From positions 1 to 46,094 of the forward strand of contig JAFAAN010000097.1 of assembly GCA_023426545.1 (NCBI GenBank): a stretch of DNA of 46,094 bases, given 5' to 3'. The stretch's first letter is position 1, and every line of letters begins with the position of its first letter. Made by a program: the position numbers and the translations under genes. Below are positions 31,187 through 39,346 of this stretch, in pieces. A model generated the notes under the pieces. That model saw only the letters and a list, made by a program, of their open reading frames with translations. It ran no database searches and had not been told where the DNA came from. This DNA comes from Pseudomonadota bacterium (GTDB taxonomy: Bacteria; Myxococcota; Myxococcia; Myxococcales; Myxococcaceae).

Positions 31187-32218
31187 CGCGGGCATGGACT
31201 CAATCCAGCGCTGGATGAGTGTCCGGCCCTGCTCGTCCACCACCCGCGTGCCCAGCGGCGGCATCTGCATGGCGCCGCGCTGGTTCATGCGGTGAAGCAG
31301 CGAGCTGTGCGCCACGTCCCCGGGCGCCACGCGCTGCGAGGTGCCACCCATCAAGCCTGTTGTCTGCACAAAGGCCTTCACGCCCACTGAGGTGCGCCAC
31401 GTGTCCGTCGCCTGCACGGTGCCAAGCTCGCCGGCCTCCATCCGGAGGTGCAGTCCGGAGCTGCTCCCCAGGGCCGTGCGGTTGGCGCTGTGGCACGACA
31501 CGCCGCAGTTCATGTGCAGATAGCCCAGCGCGGCCTGCTCCACTGGCGTGCCGGGAATCCGGGGGACCTCCTGCGGGGGATGGCTCAGCAGACCTTCTTC
31601 CACCAGCCGCGCCAGCGTGAGCCCGCGGGCGCCTTCATGGGCCAGGGCCACGGCCTCGAAGCCGAGCACCTCGTCTGTTCGCCCGCGGTGGCAGGACTGA
31701 CAGTCCGCCTGGCTGGGGATTTCGTAGTCCTGCGTGCCGGGCACGCTCTTCTCGCCCCCGGTCAACTCGAGCGCCGTCTTACCGTCGTCGCTCCAGCGGT
31801 AGGTGGTCCGCAGCCAGCTGCCATCCGGGCGCTTCCAGAGGAAGCGTGTCTCGATGCGCCGTCCCTTCCAGTTGAACTCCTTCCAGAGCTTGGTGCCCAC
31901 GGGGAAGCGCCACTCGTCGGGGTTCGAGGTGTCCACCTTCGTGCCGGGCGGCAGGTAGATGAAGCGCACCTTGTCCAGCCCGTCGCTCCAGAGCTGGAGC
32001 CCGGGCTCGTAGGGGCGGACGTCGGGAGGGACCGTCTTCGTGGCCCAGCCGGTGCCACCCTCGCCATAGAGGCCCGTGCAGGCCAGGTGCTGGAGCGCCT
32101 GGCACTGGATGCCGCCGTTCGCCTCCTTCCACTCGCCCTCGGCGGGTGTCCGAGTGCAGCCTCCGGCGGCTGACAAGGTGATGCTGAGCAGCAGCGCACT
32201 CCAGCGTGGAGCGGACAT
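31172..32218 (-). CDS. Diheme cytochrome c-like lipoprotein
   Basis: This 348-residue protein has a type II signal with lipobox AGGC near residue 21, so it is exported and lipidated. A long N-terminal domain ends with PDGSWLRTTYRWSDDG. One heme site, CQSCH, is at 173-177. A second heme-like site has three residues between its cysteines, C-GVS-C-H at 238-243, instead of two. MPPLGTRVVDEQG near the end could supply a Met ligand. The whole resembles the SO2930/HNE_0200 family of diheme c-type cytochromes. AGGAGG precedes the ATG. It lies 76 bases downstream of regA, with a palindrome of the proposed RegA type between. Confidence 0.8.
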   Translation of the reverse strand: MSAPRWSALLLSITLSAAGGCTRTPAEGEWKEANGGIQCQALQHLACTGLYGEGGTGWATKTVPPDVRPYEPGLQLWSDGLDKVRFIYLPPGTKVDTSNPDEWRFPVGTKLWKEFNWKGRRIETRFLWKRPDGSWLRTTYRWSDDGKTALELTGGEKSVPGTQDYEIPSQADCQSCHRGRTDEVLGFEAVALAHEGARGLTLARLVEEGLLSHPPQEVPRIPGTPVEQAALGYLHMNCGVSCHSANRTALGSSSGLHLRMEAGELGTVQATDTWRTSVGVKAFVQTTGLMGGTSQRVAPGDVAHSSLLHRMNQRGAMQMPPLGTRVVDEQGRTLIQRWIESMPAKKGG

Positions 32219-32265
32219 CGGGCCTCCTGACGCGTCCTACCCTAATGGTTCATGGCCAGCGCCTC

Positions 32266-32284
32266 GTGCGTCTTGCTGACGCAC
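32266..32284 (-). promoter_or_regulatory. Proposed RegA-type site upstream of the cytochrome gene
   Basis: GTGCGTCTTGCTGACGCAC is a perfect 7-base inverted repeat with a 5-base spacer, 48 bases before the cytochrome start. Its core GCGTC-N5-GACGC fits the published RegA/PrrA-type consensus GCGNC-Nx-GNCGC and has the same form as the site upstream of regB. Confidence 0.6.
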
Positions 32285-32294
32285 CCCGTGGCGC

Positions 32295-32852
32295 TCACTT
32301 GGGGACGGGGTACTTGGCCAGCTTGCGTTGCAGGCTCCGCCGTTGAATGCGCAACAGCCGGGCCGCCTGGGAGATGTTGCCTCCGCAGTCCGCGAGCACG
32401 CGCTGGATGTGCTCCCACTCCGCGCGCGCCAGGGACGGCACCTCGTGGTTGAGCGCGGCCTCCTGGCCGGAGGGCAGGGTGGCGCCAGCGAAGGCGAGCA
32501 GGATGTCGTCCACGTCCGCGGGCTTGGCGAGGTAGTGCGTGGCGCCCCGCCGCACGGCCTCCACCGCCGTCGCGATGCTGCCATAGCCCGTCAGGACGAC
32601 GACGATGGTGTTCGCGTCCAGCGCCTTCAGCTCCCGCACCAGCTCCAGGCCGGAGCCGTCGGGCAGCCGCAGGTCGACAACGGCATGGCCCGGCCGGAGC
32701 GCGCGCGCGGCGTCGAGCGCCTCCTCCGCGCTGGCCGCGCCCCGGGCCTCGAAGCCGTGCCGCACGAAGGCGCGCACCAGCCGCTCGCGGAAGCGCGCGT
32801 CGTCGTCGATGACGAGCACCCGGGAGGGCGTCTCACCCGCTGGCATGGACAC
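32295..32852 (-). CDS. regA: RegA/PrrA/ActR-type response regulator
   Basis: This 185-residue regulator has a receiver domain with the acidic pocket IDDD near residue 16, the phosphorylated Asp60 in VVDLRLPDGSG, Thr88 in LTGYG and Lys110 in YLAKPA. A short linker and Fis-type helix-turn-helix follow: RAEWEHIQRVLADCGGNIS and QAARLLRIQRRSLQRKLAK. The combination, without a central ATPase domain, and the HTH sequence are those of the RegA/PrrA/ActR family. In proteobacteria that family controls respiratory and photosynthetic genes in response to redox state. Its start overlaps the end of the kinase gene by 20 bases, indicating coupled translation. Confidence 0.92.
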   Translation of the reverse strand: MSMPAGETPSRVLVIDDDARFRERLVRAFVRHGFEARGAASAEEALDAARALRPGHAVVDLRLPDGSGLELVRELKALDANTIVVVLTGYGSIATAVEAVRRGATHYLAKPADVDDILLAFAGATLPSGQEAALNHEVPSLARAEWEHIQRVLADCGGNISQAARLLRIQRRSLQRKLAKYPVPK

Positions 32853-34215
32853 GCTCCCTCCGCAGCGGCAGCTCCAGCGTCACGCGGGTGCCGTGGCCCT
32901 CCTCGGAGCTCAGCTCCAGCCGGCCGCCGCACAGCTCCGCGTAGGTCTGCGTGAGGAACAGCCCCAGCCCCATGCCCTGGCCCGCGGGCTTGGTGGTGAA
33001 GAAGGGCTCCCCCATCCGCGGGAGCAGCGCGCGGGGGATTCCGGTGCCGCGGTCCTCCACGACGAAGCGCAGGCGGTCCGCCTCCGGATGCGCGGACACG
33101 ACGACGCTCGCCTGCGAGGCCTCGCTGGCGTGCAGCCCGTTGCGCACGAGGTTCGTCAGGACCTGCACCAGCCCCCGGACGGGGCACCACAGCGGGACGT
33201 CCGGGCCGGGTTCGAGCCGGAGGCGCGCCTGCTCCGCCGCGCCGAGCTGCTCCCGGAGCCGCGCGAGGATGGCGCCCGGCGTCGTCTGCTCGGGCACCTC
33301 GCCCAGCGTCTGTCCCGCGCGGGCGCTCATGCGTTCGAGGATGTCGCGGCAGCGCTCGACCTCATCACGGATGAGGCGGGCATCCTCCAGTGCCTCCTGG
33401 GGCTCCTCCAGGATGAGCGCGTCCAGCTCGCTGGCGGCGATGGCGATGGTCCCCAGCGGGGTGCCCAGCTCGTGCGCCGCGCCCGCCGCCAGCGTGGACA
33501 GCGATGCGAGCTTCTCCGCGCGCGCCGCGAGTCGCTGCGTGCGCGCCAGCGCCGCCTGCCTGTCTCGCAGCGCGGCGGCCACGCGGGCGACGACGAAGGC
33601 GATGATGAGCGTGGTGAGCGTGAAGGCGACCCACATGCCCACGACGTGGAGCGAGCCCAGGCCGTGCGTGCCTGGGAGGCTCACCGTCTCCGGCAGCGGA
33701 ACGTGGAGGGCGAAGAGGCTCGTCGAGCCCAGCATGGACAGCAGGGCGATGAGCGCCGTCCAGCGCGGCCCCAGCACGATGGCGGCCAGCGTCACATGGA
33801 CGAGGTAAAGCATGCCGAAGGGGTTGGCCGGCCCCCCGGACAGGGCGAGCAGGCCCGTCAGCAGCGCGGTGTCGAACGCGAGCACTGCGCCGAGCAACCC
33901 CGGGCGGACGGACGGGGCCCGGTGGAGCCACAGCGCGAGCAGCAGGTTGGACACCGCCGTCGTGGCGACCAGCGCCAGCAGGGGCCCCACCGGCAGCGCC
34001 AGCTCCAGCCACTGGACGGCGACCGCCACCGTCACCGCCTGACCGGCGGCGGCATGCCAGCGCAGCCGGACGAGCCAGCCGAGCGCGATGTCGCTGGAGG
34101 ACAGCCGCGCCACCATGTCTCCGGCGGGGCGCCGGAACGGAGCGCGTGGCAGTCGCGGGGGCGGGGCCGGGGCGTCGCTCGGCGGCGCACCGGCGTGGGT
34201 CGGCGCGGTGGACAC
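32833..34215 (-). CDS. regB: RegB/PrrB/ActS-type redox-sensing histidine kinase
   Basis: This 460-residue kinase has about six membrane segments in residues 55-210, containing the quinone-binding motif GGPANPF at 127-133. The H-box is AAGAAHELGTPLGTI with His248. A cysteine at 289 lies 41 residues after the phospho-His, closely matching the spacing of the redox-active Cys265 from His225 in Rhodobacter capsulatus RegB. The ATPase motifs are NLVRNGLHAS, EDRGTGIP and GMGLGLFLTQ. The GTG start at 34215 follows GAGG five bases away; the longer frame begins with a TTG inside the palindrome. It forms an operon with regA, and probably the cytochrome. Confidence 0.9.
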   Translation of the reverse strand: MSTAPTHAGAPPSDAPAPPPRLPRAPFRRPAGDMVARLSSSDIALGWLVRLRWHAAAGQAVTVAVAVQWLELALPVGPLLALVATTAVSNLLLALWLHRAPSVRPGLLGAVLAFDTALLTGLLALSGGPANPFGMLYLVHVTLAAIVLGPRWTALIALLSMLGSTSLFALHVPLPETVSLPGTHGLGSLHVVGMWVAFTLTTLIIAFVVARVAAALRDRQAALARTQRLAARAEKLASLSTLAAGAAHELGTPLGTIAIAASELDALILEEPQEALEDARLIRDEVERCRDILERMSARAGQTLGEVPEQTTPGAILARLREQLGAAEQARLRLEPGPDVPLWCPVRGLVQVLTNLVRNGLHASEASQASVVVSAHPEADRLRFVVEDRGTGIPRALLPRMGEPFFTTKPAGQGMGLGLFLTQTYAELCGGRLELSSEEGHGTRVTLELPLRRERVHASG

Positions 34216-34249
34216 CCCTCCCTCATATCCCGGAGGTGTGGGGTGGGTG

Positions 34250-34266
34250 TGCGTCAAGTTGACGCA
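34250..34266 (-). promoter_or_regulatory. Proposed RegA-type site upstream of regB
   Basis: TGCGTCAAGTTGACGCA is a perfect 8+1+8 inverted repeat 34 bases before the regB start. Its core reads GCGTC-N5-GACGC, the same architecture as the site upstream of the cytochrome gene, which suggests autoregulation by RegA. Confidence 0.65.
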
Positions 34267-34368
34267 TTGCCCTGCTGGGCGGGAGGCACGCCGGACATCC
34301 GGCTGCTCTCCCGGCCGGGCCGCGAGGGGGCCTAGCAGCCCGCCACGGCGGCCCGGTTCATGTCCGGC

Positions 34369-37300
34369 TCAGGTCCGCTCCACGCGGATGCGGGCGGGCA
34401 GGCCGTTGAGGCTGACCTCCTCTTCCTGGCCGGTGAGGCCCTCGGGGCCGACGAGGAGGCTGGAGGCCAGCGTCTCCCGCGCAATCAGGTCGCGCGCCTC
34501 GTCCGTCACGCGCTTCACCCTCGCGTCGCCATCCACCCAGAGCTGGATGCGGTCGGTGTAGCCCAGCTCCAGGTCCTTGCGCGCGGCCTGCACCCGGGCG
34601 AGCAGCTCGCGCACCAGCCCCTCGTCGACGAGCGCCTCGGTCAGCTCGGTGTGGAGCACCACCACGCCCACGCCCATGCCCGCGGCGGCGTAGCCGGGGT
34701 TGGCCTCCACCAGCGTCTCCAGCTCATCCGCGGTGAAGGTCAGGTCCTCGCCCGCCACCGTCAGGGCCACGCGGCCCGTCTGGAGCAGCTCGCGGTGCAG
34801 CGCGGCGCCGTCGCCCGTGTCGAAGGCCTTGCGCACCGGGGCCAGCTTGGGGCCCAGCCGCCCGCCCACCGCGCGCAGGTTGGGCCGGACGCGGAAGCGG
34901 ACCACGTCCGCTTCAGGGCTGCCCGGGTCCACGAAGCGAACCTCGTGGACGTTCAGCTCGTCCACGATGAGGTCGCGGTACACCGCCACGCGCTCCGTCA
35001 GCTCCTTGCGCGCGAGGATGACGTCCGCGCGCGACAGCGGCTGGCGCACCTTGAGCCGGTTGTCCGTGCGCACCTTGAGGCCCAGGGACACCAAGTCCCT
35101 CACCGCGCCCATCTCCGCCGCGAGCCCCTCGTCGATGAGGGCCTCGTTCACCGTGGGGAAGCGGGCCAGGTGGACGCTCTCCGGCTGCGTGGTGGGCCAG
35201 GGCTTGCGCACCAGGTTCCCCCACACCTCGTCGGTGAAGAAGGGGATGAAGGGCGCGGCCAGCGAGGTGAGGGTGGTGAGCGCCTCGTAGAGCGTGAAGT
35301 ACGCGTCCTGCTTGTCCTGCTCGAAGCCCGGCGCCCAGAAGCGCGAGCGGCTGCGGCGCAGGTACCAGTTGGACAGCGCGTCCACGAGCGCCACCAGCCG
35401 CTGGGCCGCGTCGTACACCTGGTAGGTGTCCAGCGCGCGGGTGACGTCGCGCAGGGCGAGGTGGACCTCGGAGAGAATCCAGCGGTCCAGCACCGGCCGC
35501 TCCCTCACTTCGCGCCACCCCTGGCTGCGGCGGATGGCCTCCCACGGCGCGGTGGCCGCGTCCGCGTTGCCCGCGGCGGGGTTGAAGCCGTCGATGTTCG
35601 CGTAGATGGTGAAGAACGAGTAGACGTTGCGCAGCTTGACCTGGAAGTCCTTCTGCAACAGCCGCACGTTGCCCAGCGAGTGCCGCGTGTTCGACCAGGT
35701 GGGGCTCGCCGCGTAGAAGAACCAGCGGAACGCGTCCGCGCCCGGCGCCTTGGCGGACGGGTCCTTCACCACCACGCGCTCGGAGGTCGCCAGCCGGGGG
35801 ACCTCCACCGGCATGACGTTGGCGCCGCGCGCGGAGGGCGCCACGCCCAGCGTCTGGAGCTCGGCGGGCGCCAGCAGCACCACGCGGCGCTTGAGCTTCT
35901 TGTGCGCCTTCACCGTGGCGGTGACGGAGACGTCCGGACGGTCCGGGCGGAAGAGCTGCACCCGGGCGCCCTCCTGGATGTCCAGGCCCTCCAGGTCCTC
36001 GCGGGCGATGAGCGCCACGCCGGGCTCGCCGGGCACCCCGGCCTCCGCGGCCGTGAGGACGGCGAAGTCCATGCGCACCTCGTCCAGGATGATCTCCGGC
36101 GGGGTGTAGTTGCCCTTGGACTTGGACTCCTTGCGGCCCTCCTTGTCGGAGACGTGGCCCAGCACGATGCAGCTCTTGTACGGCTGGGGCCAGCCGCGCT
36201 GGGGCGTCAGGCCCACGCGCGCCTGCGTCTCCTCGTCGAAGAGGAGCGTGCTCACCATCAGCAGCGAGTAGAACCAGCCTCGCGTCTGGTCGATGGCCTC
36301 GGAGATGAAGTCCGCGGGGAAGGCGCGGTTGAAGAGCTCCCGCGAGCCCGGCGCGTGCGGGAAGCCCCACTGCGCGAAGGGCATGCAGCCGGAGTCGAAC
36401 CAGACGTCCACGACCTCGGGCACGCGCTGGAAGAGCCCCGGGGTGCCGGGCTTCTCGAACGTCACCTTGTCGATCCACGGCTTGTGGACGATGAGGTGCT
36501 TCGCGTTGGCCTCGTGGGGCTTGCCGGCGAGGAAGGCGTGCAGCTCTGCCTCCACCTCGGCCACGTTGTTGCCCGGCTTCTCGCGCAGCGCCTGGAGCGA
36601 GGGGACGGCCTCCACCTCGCCCGTCTCCGAGTGGACCCACAGCGGCAGCGGCGTGCCCCAGTAGCGCTCGCGGGACAGGGCCCAGTCCACGTTGTTGGCC
36701 AGGAAGTCACCGAAGCGGCCTTCCTTGATGTGCTCGGGCACCCAGTTGACCGCGCGGTTGTTGGCGATGGCCTGGTCCTTCACCGACGTGGTGCGGATGT
36801 ACCAGGCGGGGCGGGCGAACTGGATGAGGGGGTCGTCGTCCGCGCGCCAGCAGAAGGGGTACTCGTGCTTGTACTGCTCGGTGAAGAGGACGAGCCCGCG
36901 CTCCTTCAGGTGGCGCTGGATGTCCTTGTCCGCCTCCTTCACGAAGCGGCCCGCGAAGAGCGGCACGTCGTCGGAGAAGGTGCCGTCCGGCTTCACCGCG
37001 CAGAACAGCTCCAGCGCGTCCGGCTGGGCGAAGCGGGCCCTGTCCTTGCGGAAGGCCTCGTAGTCGTCCTCGCCGAAGGCCGGGGCGATGTGGACGATGC
37101 CCGTGCCGCTGTCGAGCGTGACGAAGTCCGCGCCCAGCACGCGCCAGGCCTGCGCGTCCTCTCCGCCGTCCTTCAGCGGAAGCCGCGAGTCCCCCGCGCG
37201 CTGGTGGTACACGTCGAAGGGGGGCAGGTAGCGCTGGCCCACCAGGTCGCTGCCCTTCTGCGTGGCGAGCACCGGTAGGTCCTGCTTGAGCTTCTTCGCC

Positions 37301-38112
37301 AGCGCCTCGCGCAGCGCCGCCGCGACGATGAGCTTGCGCTCGCCCGCGTCCACCGTGACGTAGTCCACGCCCGGGTTGACGGCCGCGTACATGTTGGACG
37401 GCAGCGTCCACGGCGTGGTCGTCCACACGACCAGCGCGGTGTCCGGCGTGTCGCGCAGCGGGAAGGCGACGTACACGCTCGGGTCGTCCACCGTCTTGTA
37501 GCCCAGGCCCACCTCGGCGGCGCTCAGCGCGGTGCCGCCCTGCGGCCACCACCACACCACCTTGTGGCCCTGATACAGCAGGCCCTTGCGGTGCAACTCG
37601 GCCAGGGCCCACCACACGCTCTCGACGAACTGGCGGTGGTAGGTGACGTAGGCCTGGTTCAGGTCCACCCAGAACCCGATGCGCTCGGTGAGCCGCTCCC
37701 ACTCGGAGGTGTAGCGGAAGACGGACTCGATGCAGCGCTCGGTGAAGGGCTCCACGCCGTAGCGTTCGATCTCCGCCTTGCCGTGGATGCGCAGCTCCTT
37801 CTCGACCTCCACCTCCACGGGCAGGCCGTGGGTGTCCCAGCCAGCCTTGCGGGGGACGTAGTGGCCCGTCATCGTCTTGTACCTGGGGAACAGGTCCTTG
37901 ATGACGCGCGTCAGGACGTGGCCGTTGTGGGGCAGGCCGTTGGCGGTCGGCGGGCCCTCGTAGAAGACGAAGCTGGGGGCACCCTCACGTGCTTCGAGCG
38001 AGCGCTCGAAGATGCGGCGGTCCTTCCAGAAGGCCTGGATGCGGCGCTCCTCGGACGGAAAGTCCATCTCCGCGGGCACCGCATCGAATAGGGAAGGTGG
38101 CGTTTCAGGCAT
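34369..38112 (-). CDS. ileS: Isoleucyl-tRNA synthetase (long form with insertion)
   Basis: This 1247-residue class I synthetase attaches isoleucine to tRNA-Ile in the cytoplasm. The HIGH-like motif is HNGH (62-65), the editing domain has TTPWTLPSNM, and the KMSKS-like loop is KESKSKGN near residue 660. The C-terminal anticodon-binding region follows, with HSLGNVRLLQKDF and YSFFTIYANIDGF at its start. GADAFRWFFYAASP, normally about 20 residues after KMSKS, stands some 130 residues later; an insertion of about 110 residues explains part of the unusual length. Other features fit the type 2 (eukaryote-like) branch. No Shine-Dalgarno precedes the ATG; a 10-base hairpin abuts it. Confidence 0.95.
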   Translation of the reverse strand: MPETPPSLFDAVPAEMDFPSEERRIQAFWKDRRIFERSLEAREGAPSFVFYEGPPTANGLPHNGHVLTRVIKDLFPRYKTMTGHYVPRKAGWDTHGLPVEVEVEKELRIHGKAEIERYGVEPFTERCIESVFRYTSEWERLTERIGFWVDLNQAYVTYHRQFVESVWWALAELHRKGLLYQGHKVVWWWPQGGTALSAAEVGLGYKTVDDPSVYVAFPLRDTPDTALVVWTTTPWTLPSNMYAAVNPGVDYVTVDAGERKLIVAAALREALAKKLKQDLPVLATQKGSDLVGQRYLPPFDVYHQRAGDSRLPLKDGGEDAQAWRVLGADFVTLDSGTGIVHIAPAFGEDDYEAFRKDRARFAQPDALELFCAVKPDGTFSDDVPLFAGRFVKEADKDIQRHLKERGLVLFTEQYKHEYPFCWRADDDPLIQFARPAWYIRTTSVKDQAIANNRAVNWVPEHIKEGRFGDFLANNVDWALSRERYWGTPLPLWVHSETGEVEAVPSLQALREKPGNNVAEVEAELHAFLAGKPHEANAKHLIVHKPWIDKVTFEKPGTPGLFQRVPEVVDVWFDSGCMPFAQWGFPHAPGSRELFNRAFPADFISEAIDQTRGWFYSLLMVSTLLFDEETQARVGLTPQRGWPQPYKSCIVLGHVSDKEGRKESKSKGNYTPPEIILDEVRMDFAVLTAAEAGVPGEPGVALIAREDLEGLDIQEGARVQLFRPDRPDVSVTATVKAHKKLKRRVVLLAPAELQTLGVAPSARGANVMPVEVPRLATSERVVVKDPSAKAPGADAFRWFFYAASPTWSNTRHSLGNVRLLQKDFQVKLRNVYSFFTIYANIDGFNPAAGNADAATAPWEAIRRSQGWREVRERPVLDRWILSEVHLALRDVTRALDTYQVYDAAQRLVALVDALSNWYLRRSRSRFWAPGFEQDKQDAYFTLYEALTTLTSLAAPFIPFFTDEVWGNLVRKPWPTTQPESVHLARFPTVNEALIDEGLAAEMGAVRDLVSLGLKVRTDNRLKVRQPLSRADVILARKELTERVAVYRDLIVDELNVHEVRFVDPGSPEADVVRFRVRPNLRAVGGRLGPKLAPVRKAFDTGDGAALHRELLQTGRVALTVAGEDLTFTADELETLVEANPGYAAAGMGVGVVVLHTELTEALVDEGLVRELLARVQAARKDLELGYTDRIQLWVDGDARVKRVTDEARDLIARETLASSLLVGPEGLTGQEEEVSLNGLPARIRVERT

Positions 38113-38113
38113 G

Positions 38114-38137
38114 GTGCGGTGCTTGATAGCACCGCAC
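38114..38137 (-). promoter_or_regulatory. Hairpin abutting the ileS start codon
   Basis: GTGCGGTGCT (38114-38123) and AGCACCGCAC (38128-38137) form a perfect 10-base stem with a 4-base loop (AUCA in the mRNA), ending one base before the ileS ATG. It takes the place where a Shine-Dalgarno would be, so it may be a translational control element or a DNA operator. Confidence 0.55.
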
Positions 38138-38166
38138 GGGGCGGATGGATGCCCTGTCCTGGTGAA

Positions 38167-38454
38167 TCAGTACAGTGGGCAGATGAGCGGCCCGTTGCGG
38201 CCGCAGGCGTTGCGCTCGATGTAGTAGCCCCACTCTTCGCTGTAGTAGGCGTACAGGGTCGGGCCGCTGTGGCAGGACACGTACTTGGACCAGACCAGGC
38301 AGTGAATCTCCGGGTCGTACTCGGGGTACAGGGCCTGGGACGCGGACTCCATCGTGGAGGGCTCCTCCGAGGGCGTGTCCGCCAACTCGCCACCGCAGCC
38401 CCCCATCAGCAGGGCGGCGGCAAGACACATCAGGGCTGCGCGATTCTGGGCCAT
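38167..38454 (-). CDS. Small secreted lipoprotein, function unknown
   Basis: This 95-residue protein begins MAQNRAALMCLAAALLMGGC, a type II signal whose Cys20 would carry the lipid. The mature part is polar with many Tyr and several Cys (CLVWSKYVSC, NACGRNGPLIC). The pairing suggests two disulphides in a small secreted domain. No family is recognised. AGGAG stands six bases before the ATG. It is on the same strand as ileS, which begins 54 bases downstream, and divergent from the lipoprotein operon on the other side. Confidence 0.75.
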   Translation of the reverse strand: MAQNRAALMCLAAALLMGGCGGELADTPSEEPSTMESASQALYPEYDPEIHCLVWSKYVSCHSGPTLYAYYSEEWGYYIERNACGRNGPLICPLY

Positions 38455-38532
38455 GGGGCTCTCCTGGGGCCGGCGTCCGTCACCGGAGCGCCGAATCTAG
38501 GCCGGTATTGGCGGAATTGCAGGGTGGGCATG

Positions 38533-38572
38533 TTGACGCGCATGTGCGTGCCTTTCTAGCTTCTCTGAAGCT
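38533..38572 (+). promoter_or_regulatory. Promoter-like pair and inverted repeat before the lipoprotein operon
   Basis: TTGACG (38533-38538) and TAGCTT (38557-38562) are spaced by 18 bases. AGCTTC/GAAGCT (38558-38563/38567-38572) forms a perfect inverted repeat across the -10 and likely start. This fits a regulated promoter for the three-gene operon that begins at 38606. Confidence 0.45.
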
Positions 38573-38605
38573 GAGAAATCCCGCACCCCTGGAAGCGAGC
38601 GAGAC

Positions 38606-39346
38606 ATGAAGAAGCTGGTGCTGTGTGCCCTGGCGATGGCTGTCGCGGTGGGTTGTTCCAACGGGCCAATGGAGCAGGCCGTGGAGGCGGAGGGCTTCCA
38701 GCTCCTCCAGCACGACGCGGTGACGCTGGAGGCCACCTACAGCTCCGGTGGGGCGACCGTGCGGCTCCTGGTGGTGGAGACCCAGGCCGACGTCGTCGAG
38801 GTGACGTACGACTTTGGCGACCCCGTCATCGGCTTCCACATCGACTACAGCCTGGGCGTGGGGCAGTTCATCCCGTCGGGCAGCCCGCTCGACGCGGCCC
38901 AGGCGCAGCTGCTCGGGCCGCTGCTCGAAGGGCTCGCGCACGTCATCCCCGACGAGGACCGCACCCGCGTGGAGAACGCCGCCGAGCGTCAGACGAGCTT
39001 CATGCAGATCGTGCCGGTGGGGGAGTTGCTCACCGCCTACGAGTACGTGTCCGAGCGCGGCTGGGTGCACATCTCCTGCACCTGCGGCAAGCAGTACATC
39101 GGCTCCGGGTACTACCGCACGGCGGGCATGGGTTGTGGCTGCACGGGCGGCTCGGGCAATGGCTGCAAGGGGCGCTGTGGCCAGGGCTGCGGTGTCACCA
39201 GCCTGCCTCGCTGCGTGGGCACCACGGCCTACACGCAGGACTGCGCCAAGCACGACTACGGCCTGGGCAGCTTCGCGGCGGCCTCGGATGACTACTCGTT
39301 CGCGCGCAACAACTGCAGCTGCAGTGGCGTGGGTTCCTGCTCCTGA
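38606..39346 (+). CDS. Cys-rich lipoprotein with phospholipase A2-like motif
   Basis: This 246-residue protein starts with the lipoprotein signal MKKLVLCALAMAVAVGC. After an N-terminal region of about 130 residues there is a very Cys-rich half: SCTCGKQYIGSGYYRTAGMG, GCTGGSGNGCKGRCGQGC and TTAYTQDCAKHDYGL. The C-x-x-H-D of DCAKHD (His216-Asp217), a preceding disulphide-rich loop and a following D-D-Y-x-F-A helix recall the catalytic helix of phospholipase A2 and its bacterial relatives. The likeness is short and the calcium loop is not certain, so this is tentative. It is the first gene of an overlapping three-gene operon. Confidence 0.72.
   Translation: MKKLVLCALAMAVAVGCSNGPMEQAVEAEGFQLLQHDAVTLEATYSSGGATVRLLVVETQADVVEVTYDFGDPVIGFHIDYSLGVGQFIPSGSPLDAAQAQLLGPLLEGLAHVIPDEDRTRVENAAERQTSFMQIVPVGELLTAYEYVSERGWVHISCTCGKQYIGSGYYRTAGMGCGCTGGSGNGCKGRCGQGCGVTSLPRCVGTTAYTQDCAKHDYGLGSFAAASDDYSFARNNCSCSGVGSCS

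Noticed and set aside
34360..37278. Plus-strand frame of 972 codons opposite ileS
   Set aside because: Shadow of the isoleucyl-tRNA synthetase gene; repeated HLRR/EGL-like low-complexity translation, no ribosome site.
38114..38137. T-box-like element before ileS, because the loop contains an Ile codon
   Set aside because: There is no long leader, antiterminator or T-box sequence, and T-boxes are rare outside Gram-positives. Kept only as an unexplained hairpin.
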